Assembly (NCBI GenBank): GCA_937872165.1
Contig: CALMOR010000061.1
Location: 5,971 to 11,142, forward strand
Reading direction: 5' to 3'
Length of the DNA: 5,172 bases
Origin: an uncultured Burkholderiales bacterium
GTDB taxonomy: Bacteria > Pseudomonadota > Gammaproteobacteria > Burkholderiales > Burkholderiaceae_D
The translations under genes and the position numbers were made by a program. Within the stretch, counting starts at the first letter, position 1; each line of letters starts with the position of its first letter. Below the pieces are notes generated by a model that saw nothing but the letters and a program-made list of their open reading frames with translations, was not told the DNA's origin and ran no database searches. Below are positions 1 through 5,172 of the stretch, one piece after another.

Positions 1-225
1 CTGCGCGACCATCCCGATCGACCGATGGAGCCGGACGAGACGCTCTTCATCGAGGAGGAGGAAGTGCCGCGCATCGGCGCGACGCTGAAGCGGAAGTTCC
101 AGTACGCGCGCAGCGCCGACGGCCGCACCTGGCTGTGGATCGGCCGCAGCAAGACCGCCGGACGCGGCGAGGCGTCGAGCGGACTGCGCTTCGACGTCGC
201 GGTGAAGAAGACGACGCAGCGGTGA
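1..225 (+). CDS. 3' end of an unrecognised gene (partial, 74 residues visible)
   Basis: The reading frame is open from the first base of the window to a TGA at 223-225, so the true start lies upstream; the ATG at 25 is probably internal because the frame continues before it without a stop. The visible 74 residues include an acidic stretch (FIEEEEVPRIG), then an aromatic-rich segment (YARSADGRTWLWIGRSK) and a basic tail ending VKKTTQR. The alternating hydrophobic and polar pattern near the end suggests beta strands. I do not recognise the family and assign no function. Codon use (G/C at third positions) matches the neighbouring genes, which supports real coding. It converges on the minus-strand propeller gene, with a strong hairpin between them. 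Confidence 0.6.
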   Translation: MRDHPDRPMEPDETLFIEEEEVPRIGATLKRKFQYARSADGRTWLWIGRSKTAGRGEASSGLRFDVAVKKTTQR

Positions 226-229
226 ACGG

Positions 230-254
230 CGAAGGGCCCGACCCGGGCCCTTCG
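230..254. terminator. Perfect hairpin between convergent genes, possible bidirectional terminator
   Basis: An 11-bp perfect inverted repeat (CGAAGGGCCCG at 230-240 and CGGGCCCTTCG at 244-254) flanks a 3-base loop. It begins five bases after the stop of the upstream plus-strand gene and lies 13 bases beyond the stop of the minus-strand propeller gene, where a shared terminator is expected. Neither side carries a clear T-tract, so it is not a textbook intrinsic terminator. It could instead act as an RNA 3'-end stabiliser or work with Rho. Confidence 0.6.
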
Positions 255-267
255 CAGGGACGACGAC

Positions 268-1488
268 TCAGCGCCGGTCGCCGCGCGGCACGAACTTCTG
301 GATGCGCTTGCCGGTGTCGACCTCGCCGGTGTAGTAGTTGCCGTCGCTGGTCACGGCCGCCTGATGGACCCAGTGGAAGTAGCCGGCGTTGCGGCCGTTG
401 TGTCCGAAAGTCGACACCAGCGTCCCGTCGTCGCGGTCGAGGACCCACACCACGTTGTTCTCGCCGTCGGCGACCAGCAGATAGCGCTGACGTCGATCGT
501 TCGAGAAGTTGATGGTCCACACCGAGCCGTTGCCGAGCGTCGCCGGTCGCACGAAGAACTCCTTCACGAACGTGCCCTGCTTCGTGAAGACCTGGATGCG
601 ATCGTTGACGCGATCGCAGACGTACAGATAGCCGTCGTCGGACAGGTGGGCGCAATGGACCGGGTTGCGGAACTGGCGGTCGAGCGTGCCGCTGTTGACG
701 TAGGGCGGCGGCGTCGCGTTGTCGATCGTCGAGAGCGCCTGCCCGTACGCGCCCCAGCCGCGCTTGAAGACGCCGGTGCGCGAGTCGTACACCGCGATGC
801 GCTTGTTGAGATAGCCGTCGGCGATGTAGACCTCGTGCGCCGCTTCGTCGACCTCGATGCCGGCCGGCTGTCCGAGCTTCGTCGTGTCCTGGTTGTTCTC
901 GGGGGAGAGGTCGTTGGCGGTGCCGATGACGAGCAGCAGCTGTCCGCTGTTGCTGAACTTGAGGATCGCGCGGTCGCCGGCCCCATTGCCGCCGATCCAC
1001 ACGTTGTCCTCCTTGTCGACCCAGATGCCGTGCTCGCTGTTCGGCCATTGCGGCACGTAGCCCGGTCCGCCCCACGCCTGCAGGAGGTTGCCCTGCTGGT
1101 CGAACTCCATCACCGACGGCGCAGCGATGCAGCAGGCCGAGCGCGGACCGCTCGCGGCCGACGCGCCGACCTCGTCGGCCGTGCTCGAGCGCGGCCGCTG
1201 ATTGATCCAGATGTGGTCGTGGCGATCGACGGCCATGCCGCCGACCTGGCCGAGGATCCAGTTGTTCGGCAACGGCTTCGGCCAGCTCGCGTCGACGACG
1301 AACTCCGGTCCCTGTCGCGCGCCGAAGAACGATGTCAGCGGCACGGCCGGGGACTGCGAAGCCGAGGCAGAGGTCGCCGACGACGCGCTCGCGGACTGCT
1401 GCGCGTTCGCCCCCGTCGCGGCCGTCAGGCCGGACAGACCGATCAACGCGATGCCGAGGCAACGCCTCGTGATGGATCGAATGCTCAT
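268..1488 (-). CDS. Exported NHL-repeat beta-propeller protein, peptidyl-alpha-hydroxyglycine alpha-amidating lyase (PAL)-like
   Basis: This 406-residue protein starts at the ATG complementary to 1486-1488. That start has an AGGAGA ribosome site just upstream and gives a clean signal peptide: RSITRR, a hydrophobic core, and ANA at 27-29 before the likely cut. The frame runs 19 codons further upstream, but that extension is Arg-rich and would bury the signal peptide. A Ser/Ala-rich spacer (31-50) precedes the propeller (about 63-401), built of repeating units such as GGMAVDRHDHIWI, HGIWVDKEDNVWI, GIEVDEAAHEVYIADGY, CAHLSDDGYLYVCDRVNDRI and AAVTSDGNYYTGEVDTGKRI. Compared from memory with animal PAL, which cleaves peptidyl-hydroxyglycine to an amidated peptide plus glyoxylate, the metal histidines map to H153, H278 and H375. 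The catalytic Arg, Tyr and Arg map to R98, Y226 and R293. Four cysteines (119, 120, 279, 291) could form disulfides. No copper monooxygenase partner lies in the window, so the actual substrate is unknown. Confidence 0.88.
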   Translation of the reverse strand: MSIRSITRRCLGIALIGLSGLTAATGANAQQSASASSATSASASQSPAVPLTSFFGARQGPEFVVDASWPKPLPNNWILGQVGGMAVDRHDHIWINQRPRSSTADEVGASAASGPRSACCIAAPSVMEFDQQGNLLQAWGGPGYVPQWPNSEHGIWVDKEDNVWIGGNGAGDRAILKFSNSGQLLLVIGTANDLSPENNQDTTKLGQPAGIEVDEAAHEVYIADGYLNKRIAVYDSRTGVFKRGWGAYGQALSTIDNATPPPYVNSGTLDRQFRNPVHCAHLSDDGYLYVCDRVNDRIQVFTKQGTFVKEFFVRPATLGNGSVWTINFSNDRRQRYLLVADGENNVVWVLDRDDGTLVSTFGHNGRNAGYFHWVHQAAVTSDGNYYTGEVDTGKRIQKFVPRGDRR

Positions 1489-1492
1489 GGGG

Positions 1493-1498
1493 TCTCCT
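1493..1498 (-). promoter_or_regulatory. Ribosome binding site of the propeller gene
   Basis: On the minus strand AGGAGA is followed by four C residues and then ATG. It is the best Shine-Dalgarno match in the window and decides the start of the propeller gene at 1488 over the longer frame from 1545. Confidence 0.8.
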
Positions 1499-1586
1499 GG
1501 TTGGGTGCGTCGGCGGACGCGCCCGCATCGACGCGCCCGGTGCACCGCCGCTGTGGTCTCGAAGCCGGCATCGCGGTGCGCGAAAA

Positions 1587-1615
1587 AATATAGGCGGCGA
1601 CTCGCACGGCTTCAA
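1587..1615 (-). promoter_or_regulatory. Probable sigma70-type promoter of the propeller gene
   Basis: Read on the minus strand, TTGAAG (1610-1615; four of six matches to TTGACA) is separated by exactly 17 bases from TATATT (1587-1592; five of six matches to TATAAT). The AT-rich patch around 1583-1592 stands out sharply in this GC-rich region. Transcription would begin near 1580, giving a leader of about 90 bases before the start codon. An inverted repeat, GCTTC-AA-GAAGC (1609-1620), overlaps the -35 element and could be a regulator site. The assignment rests on motif match and position alone. Confidence 0.55.
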
Positions 1616-1653
1616 GAAGCTTCGATGTTGCAGCGCCTAGTTGCTGTCCGCGC

Positions 1654-1684
1654 GTCATGACATTCGTCATGGTCTTCGCATGAC
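1654..1684. repeat. Cluster of three CATG-core repeats in the divergent control region
   Basis: GTCATGAC (1654-1661, a perfect palindrome), GTCATGGT (1666-1673) and GCATGACA (1678-1685) place CATG cores at 1656, 1668 and 1679, that is 12 and 11 bases apart, close to one helical turn. The first two units also form a 16-base inverted repeat (CATGAC, 4-base gap, GTCATG; 1656-1671). Such phasing is typical of protein binding sites. The cluster lies between the two divergent genes, just ahead of the amidohydrolase, so an operator is plausible. No regulator is identified. Confidence 0.35.
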
Positions 1685-1753
1685 ACGCGCGACTCGTCGA
1701 CGGCGATGTCCATCGCTACGGTGTCGACACGTCCCTCGCTCGCCCGAACCGCC

Positions 1754-3610
1754 ATGTCCAGCCGATCGAACCTCGAAGCCCTCTCCGTCTGTCTCGTCGC
1801 GATCACGGCGGCCGCATCGCCACGGCCGGCGCAGGCCGACGACTTCGTCGTCCGCGACGTCCGCGTGTTCGACGGCAAGCGCGTGATCCCGCGCACCGAC
1901 GTCGTGGTCCGCGGCGGTCGCATCGAGTCGGTCGGTGGGAAGGCGAAGGCGGACGGGCTCGCCGTCGTCGACGGGACCGGCCGCACGCTGATCCCGGGAC
2001 TGATCGACGCGCACACGCACACCTACGGCGCCGCGCAGAAGGACGCGCTGCGCTTCGGCGTGACGACCGAGCTCGACATGTTCACCGACTGGCACCTGCT
2101 CGAAGCCGCGCGGCGGCAGCGCGCATCGCTCGAGCGCACGGACCGCGCGGACCTGTGGTCCGCCGGCACGCTCGCGACCGCGCCGCACGGGCACGGCACC
2201 GAGTACGGGCTGCCGATCCCCACCGTCGCGATGCCGTCGGAGGCGCAGCCCTTCGTCGACGCGCGCTTGGCCGAAGGCTCCGACTACCTCAAGGTCATCC
2301 TCGAGGACGGCTCGTCCTTCGCGCGTCGCATCCCCACGCTCGACGTGCCGACGCTCGACGCGCTGGTCGCAGCCGCCCACCGGCGCGGCCGCCTAGCGCT
2401 CGCCCACGTCTCGACCCGGCTCGACGCCCTGCACGCGGTCGACGCCGGCATCGACGGCCTCGCGCACGTCTTCGTCGACCGGCGCGCCGACGCCGCGACG
2501 GTCGCCTCGCTCAGGACGCATCGGACCTTCGTCGTGCCGACGCTGTCGGTGATCGCGGTCAAGGCCGGTGCCGCCGAAGGCGCGAAGCTCGCGACCGATG
2601 CGCGCGTCGTGCCGTTCCTCTCGGCGGACCAGGTCCGCATGCTGAACGCGTCGTTCCCGATCGCGCCGGCACGCGCCGGCTTCCTCGCCGACGCGACGGC
2701 CAGCGTCGCGCGACTGCATGCGGCGGGCGTCCCGCTGCTCGCGGGGACGGACGCCGGCAATCCCGGCACGACTCATGGCGCGACGCTGCATCAGGAGCTC
2801 GCGCTATTGGTCGGAGCGGGGCTCACGCCGAGCGAGGCGCTGAACGCCGCGACCGCGTTGCCGGCCCGTCTCTTCGCGCTCGGCGATCGCGGCCGCATCG
2901 TCGCCGGCCAACGGGCCGACCTCGTGCTCGTCGACGGCGACCCGACCCGCGACATCGCCGCGACCCGCGACATCGTGACCATCTGGAAGAACGGCTACGC
3001 GGTCGATCGGACGGTGCCGCTCGAGACGAAGGGCGCCGACGCGTCCCGCGCCGCGCCGACGGATGCGACGAATGGGACGACCGCGACGACCGCGACGACC
3101 GCCGCGACGACCGACCCGATGATCTCGGACTTCGAGGACGGCACGCTCGCGACGCGCTACGGCCGTCCGTGGAACGTGGCGACCGACGGCGTGATGGGCG
3201 GTCGGTCCACCGCGACGCAGACCTGGATCGCCGCCGGCGCCGACGGCTCGAAGGGCGCGTTGCGCATCGAAGGCACCATCGCCGACGGCACGCCTTTCCC
3301 GTGGGCCGGCACGCTCTTCATGCCGGGCGCGACACCGTTCGAGGCGGTGGACCATGCGGACCGGCAGGTACTGGTCTTCAAGGTCCGTGGCGACGGTCGC
3401 GAGAACGTCGCGATGCTGTTCAGCGGCCCGCCCGACAACGGTCGACCGGTCTTCGCGACGTTCGGGACCGCCGCGGAGTGGAGCGAGGTGCGCATTCCTC
3501 TCGCGCGCTTCGAGGGTGCCGACCTCGCGCGACTGCGCGGTCTGGCGTTCACCGCGGGTTCGCCGGCGGGCCCGTTCTGGTTCGAGATCGACGACGTGTC
3601 GATCCGCTGA
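1754..3610 (+). CDS. Exported metal-dependent amidohydrolase with C-terminal CIA30 domain
   Basis: This 618-residue protein (from ATG 1754) is probably exported and hydrolyses an amide, cyclic amide or peptide-like bond; the substrate cannot be read from sequence. Residues 1-28 look like a signal peptide (core LSVCLVAITAAA, PAQA before the cut). Residues 29 to about 425 are an amidohydrolase of the imidazolonepropionase/Xaa-Pro-dipeptidase-like type. The small beta domain (VRDVRVFDGKRV, GGRIESVGG, LIPGLIDAHTHTYG) carries the HxH metal pair H87/H89. It is followed by K180 (DYLKVI), H218, H238 and D333 (LLAGTDAG), a complete binuclear metal set. After the closing beta segment (GQRADLVLVDGDP) comes a Thr/Ala-rich linker (432-455). 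Residues 456-618 match CIA30, with DGVMGGRS near the start and FWFEIDDVSI at the end. An ATG at 1706 would add 16 residues; neither start has a convincing ribosome site, and 1754 is preferred because it gives a normal-length signal peptide. The histidine kinase gene follows after 41 bases on the same strand. Confidence 0.9.
   Translation: MSSRSNLEALSVCLVAITAAASPRPAQADDFVVRDVRVFDGKRVIPRTDVVVRGGRIESVGGKAKADGLAVVDGTGRTLIPGLIDAHTHTYGAAQKDALRFGVTTELDMFTDWHLLEAARRQRASLERTDRADLWSAGTLATAPHGHGTEYGLPIPTVAMPSEAQPFVDARLAEGSDYLKVILEDGSSFARRIPTLDVPTLDALVAAAHRRGRLALAHVSTRLDALHAVDAGIDGLAHVFVDRRADAATVASLRTHRTFVVPTLSVIAVKAGAAEGAKLATDARVVPFLSADQVRMLNASFPIAPARAGFLADATASVARLHAAGVPLLAGTDAGNPGTTHGATLHQELALLVGAGLTPSEALNAATALPARLFALGDRGRIVAGQRADLVLVDGDPTRDIAATRDIVTIWKNGYAVDRTVPLETKGADASRAAPTDATNGTTATTATTAATTDPMISDFEDGTLATRYGRPWNVATDGVMGGRSTATQTWIAAGADGSKGALRIEGTIADGTPFPWAGTLFMPGATPFEAVDHADRQVLVFKVRGDGRENVAMLFSGPPDNGRPVFATFGTAAEWSEVRIPLARFEGADLARLRGLAFTAGSPAGPFWFEIDDVSIR
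3077..3115 (+). repeat. Nine-base tandem repeat encoding the Thr-Thr-Ala interdomain linker
   Basis: Three consecutive 9-base units (ACGACCGCG at 3077 and 3086, ACGACCGCC at 3095) are followed by an extra GCG and a partial fourth unit (ACGACC at 3107). Each unit encodes Thr-Thr-Ala, giving a low-complexity flexible linker between the amidohydrolase and CIA30 domains. Unit length is a multiple of three, so copy number could change by slippage without breaking the frame. Confidence 0.8.
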
Positions 3611-3624
3611 CCGGCTCGGTCGGC
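3606..3624 (+). terminator. Small hairpin over the amidohydrolase stop codon (weak candidate)
   Basis: GCTGACCG (3606-3613) can pair with CGGTCGGC (3617-3624) around a 3-base loop, with one G-U pair. It covers the stop codon and has no following T-tract. It may partly reduce read-through into the kinase gene or be a chance structure of GC-rich DNA. Confidence 0.25.
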
Positions 3625-3635
3625 GCGATCGGGTT

Positions 3636-3640
3636 GAGGT
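3636..3640 (+). promoter_or_regulatory. Likely ribosome binding site of the histidine kinase gene
   Basis: GAGGT ends 11 bases before the ATG at 3652, slightly farther than ideal. It is the only Shine-Dalgarno-like element in the 41-base gap and supports the 3652 start. The frame is open far upstream (to 2155), but that part overlaps the amidohydrolase gene in another frame and reads as Arg-rich shadow sequence. Confidence 0.45.
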
Positions 3641-3651
3641 ACAAAGCGACC

Positions 3652-4815
3652 ATGCGTCCGCCTCGCCTCTTCGCGCTGCTCCGCGTCCATCCCGATTCCG
3701 CGGCGGCGCCGCTCGGCCGTGGCCGGTGGTATCCGCTGATGCACCTGGTGTGGCTCGCGTGGACGATCGCGGCGCCCTGGTACGTCCCCGTCGCGAACCG
3801 GCCTTTCGTGACCGCGCTGACCGCGGCCAGCGTGGCGATCTTCCTGCCGCTCTACCTGCGCGCCTGGTACGGCGACGGCCGTCGCATCGTGTGGAACACG
3901 GTGATGATCGCGCTGCTCGGTCTCGTGACGATCCCGGTCAACACGTCGTGGTCGTACATCGTCTACGCCGCGGTGCTGATCCCGTTCTGCACGACGCCGC
4001 GTCGCTCGCTCGGCTGGATGGCGCTGCTGATGGGCACGTTCTACGTCGTCGCGATCGCCGCCGGCTTCGGCAACGGCTTCGCCTTCTTCGCGATGGGCAT
4101 GTGCACGATGCTGTTCCTGGTCAACCTCGTGGGTCGCGTCAACAATCTCCACGACGCGCAGCTGCGCCTGAGCCACGACGAGGTCCGCCGGCTCGCCGCG
4201 ACCGCCGAACGCGAACGCATCGGCCGCGACCTCCACGACCTGCTCGGCCACACGCTCGGCCTCGTCGCCGTCAAGAGCGAGCTCGCCCGACGCCTCCTCG
4301 ATCGCGACGCGGACGGCGCGCGGCGCGAGGTCGCCGAGATCGAAGGCATCGCGCGCGACGCGCTCGCGCAGGTGCGCTGCGCCGTCACCGGCATCCGCGC
4401 GGCGGGCATCGCGGCCGAACTGGCCGCGGCGCGACTGCTGCTCGGCTCGGCCGGCATCACGCTGTCGTACGAGGGCGAGGACCTGCCGCTGACGCCGGAG
4501 GTCGAATCGGCACTGGCCCTCGGCCTGCGCGAAGCCGCGACCAACGTGCAGCGTCATGCACGCGCGCGCCATGTCGAGGTGACGCTGACGCGCGACGGAC
4601 GTCACGCGCGCCTCGTCGTGCGCGACGACGGTCGCGGCGGCGTGAAGACGCGCGGCAACGGACTCACCGGCATCGACGAACGGCTCGCCGCGGTGGGCGG
4701 CCGCGCCACGACCGACTCGGCGTCCGGCCGCGGCACGCGGATCGAGTTGCGGGCGCCGCTGGCGGCCTCGCGCGACGCGGCGTCGGCGGCCGCGATCGAT
4801 CGCATCACCGCGTGA
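3652..4815 (+). CDS. Membrane sensor histidine kinase, HisKA_3 (DesK/NarL) family
   Basis: This 387-residue inner-membrane sensor kinase autophosphorylates on histidine and passes the phosphate to the regulator encoded next. About six hydrophobic segments are visible at roughly 29-48, 52-70, 79-96, 99-113, 119-139 and 143-160, with only short loops and no extracellular sensor domain. Sensing is therefore probably within the membrane. A short coiled-coil-like stretch (164-188) leads to the HisKA_3 dimerisation domain; ERERIGRDLHDLLGHTLGL contains the phosphoacceptor H195. The HATPase_c domain (about 285-370) shows the N-box (REAATNVQRHARA, N298), the DDGRGG G1 motif (325-330), GNGLTGIDERL (335-345) and GRGTRIEL (359-366). 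Length and layout resemble Bacillus DesK, the membrane-fluidity thermosensor, but many HisKA_3 kinases with other stimuli share this form, so the signal is unknown. The regulator gene starts 18 bases downstream, indicating one operon. Confidence 0.92.
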   Translation: MRPPRLFALLRVHPDSAAAPLGRGRWYPLMHLVWLAWTIAAPWYVPVANRPFVTALTAASVAIFLPLYLRAWYGDGRRIVWNTVMIALLGLVTIPVNTSWSYIVYAAVLIPFCTTPRRSLGWMALLMGTFYVVAIAAGFGNGFAFFAMGMCTMLFLVNLVGRVNNLHDAQLRLSHDEVRRLAATAERERIGRDLHDLLGHTLGLVAVKSELARRLLDRDADGARREVAEIEGIARDALAQVRCAVTGIRAAGIAAELAAARLLLGSAGITLSYEGEDLPLTPEVESALALGLREAATNVQRHARARHVEVTLTRDGRHARLVVRDDGRGGVKTRGNGLTGIDERLAAVGGRATTDSASGRGTRIELRAPLAASRDAASAAAIDRITA

Positions 4816-4833
4816 TCCATCGCTGACGCGTCG

Positions 4834-5172
4834 ATGATCCGCCTGCTGCTGGCCGAGGACCAGACCCTGATGCGCGGCGCGCTCGCCGCGCTGCTGTCGC
4901 TCGAGAGCGACCTCGAAGTGATCGGCTCGGTCGCCGACGGCGAGGCCGCGGTCCGCGAGGCGCATCGTCTGCGACCGGACATCGTGCTGACCGACATCGA
5001 GATGCCGAAACTCACCGGGCTCGAGGTGGCTCAGCGCGTCGCACGCTTCGATTGGCCGTGCAAGGTGGTCATCCTCACGACCTTCGCACGCGCGGGCTAC
5101 CTGCGACGCGCCCTCGGCGCCGGCGTGTCGGGCTATCTGCTGAAGGACGGTCCGGCCGAACAGCTGGCGCAC
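4834..5172 (+). CDS. Response regulator, receiver domain (DesR/NarL-like; 3' end outside window)
   Basis: The frame opens with ATG at 4834, 18 bases after the kinase stop, and runs off the window after 113 residues. It is a complete CheY-like receiver: acidic pair E8/D9 (LLLAEDQTLMR), phosphoacceptor D54 (IVLTDIEMPKLTG), the T82/T83 switch position (VVILTTFARAGYL) and K104 (GYLLKDG). The TTFARAGYLRRAL and GYLLKD segments are typical of DesR-type members of the NarL family, which carry a C-terminal helix-turn-helix DNA-binding domain. That domain would lie beyond the window and is inferred. It most likely receives phosphate from the adjacent kinase. No clear ribosome site precedes it, so translation may be coupled to the kinase gene. 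Target genes are not visible. Confidence 0.93.
   Translation, partial: MIRLLLAEDQTLMRGALAALLSLESDLEVIGSVADGEAAVREAHRLRPDIVLTDIEMPKLTGLEVAQRVARFDWPCKVVILTTFARAGYLRRALGAGVSGYLLKDGPAEQLAH

Noticed and set aside
364..1593. Plus-strand 409-codon frame opposite the propeller gene
   Set aside because: It is composed mainly of Val, Ala, Arg and Asp, as expected for the complement of a GC-rich gene, and has no recognisable motif or ribosome site.
47..1615. Minus-strand 522-codon frame overlapping the propeller gene
   Set aside because: It is a different frame over the same stretch, reads as Arg-rich low-complexity protein, and conflicts with the propeller frame, which has a ribosome site, a signal peptide and repeat motifs.
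1616..1623. GAAGCTTC palindrome as a stand-alone feature
   Set aside because: It is only eight bases long and is better treated as part of the inverted repeat on the -35 element.
1667..2380. Minus-strand frame across the start of the amidohydrolase gene
   Set aside because: It would run antisense through the signal peptide and HxH motif of a well-supported gene and shows no family features of its own.
2155..3651. Upstream extension of the kinase frame by 499 codons
   Set aside because: This part overlaps the amidohydrolase gene in another frame and is Arg-rich nonsense. The hydrophobic, kinase-like sequence begins only after the ATG at 3652.
3157..5172. Very long open frame on the minus strand (671 codons) opposite the amidohydrolase end, kinase and regulator
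   Set aside because: Its translation is rich in Arg, Ala, Glu and Asp without domain motifs, and it lies opposite three genes with clear family signatures. Stop codons are rare in such frames because of the high GC content.
1..5172. Possible CRISPR array, transposon ends, tRNA or riboswitch
   Set aside because: No regularly spaced direct repeats, terminal inverted repeats, cloverleaf-like segments or conserved aptamer patterns were seen. The only tandem repeat is the coding linker at 3077-3115.

Overview
The window is about 5.2 kb of high-GC DNA with strong G/C preference at third codon positions and ordinary dense bacterial gene packing. Two genes encode proteins with Sec-type signal peptides, and a DesK/DesR-style two-component pair is present. 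This fits a high-GC proteobacterium, perhaps of the Xanthomonadales (Lysobacter-like) type. That placement is an impression from base composition and gene style; there is no taxonomic marker gene.

Layout. (1) Positions 1-225: the 3' end of an unrecognised plus-strand gene. (2) Positions 230-254: a perfect 11-bp GC-rich hairpin between two convergent genes. (3) Positions 268-1488, minus strand: an exported NHL-type beta-propeller protein that closely resembles the lyase (PAL) half of the peptide-amidating enzyme. By eye it keeps the counterparts of the known metal and catalytic residues. (4) Positions 1489-1753: a divergent control region with a good sigma70-type promoter for the propeller gene and clustered CATG-core repeats. 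(5) Positions 1754-3610, plus strand: an exported metal-dependent amidohydrolase fused through a Thr/Ala-rich repeat linker to a CIA30 domain. (6) Positions 3652-4815, plus strand: a six-helix membrane histidine kinase of the HisKA_3 (DesK/NarL) family. (7) Position 4834 to the window end: its response regulator, cut off after the receiver domain.

The kinase and regulator almost certainly form one operon and one signalling pathway. The amidohydrolase lies 41 bp upstream on the same strand and may be co-transcribed, but a functional link is not shown. The propeller and amidohydrolase genes are transcribed divergently from a shared region, and both products are predicted to leave the cytoplasm, so joint use on an extracytoplasmic peptide-like or amide substrate is a reasonable hypothesis. 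No RNA genes, CRISPR arrays, insertion sequences or attachment sites were seen. The most distinctive items are the amidohydrolase-CIA30 fusion and the PAL-like propeller with apparently intact active-site residues.
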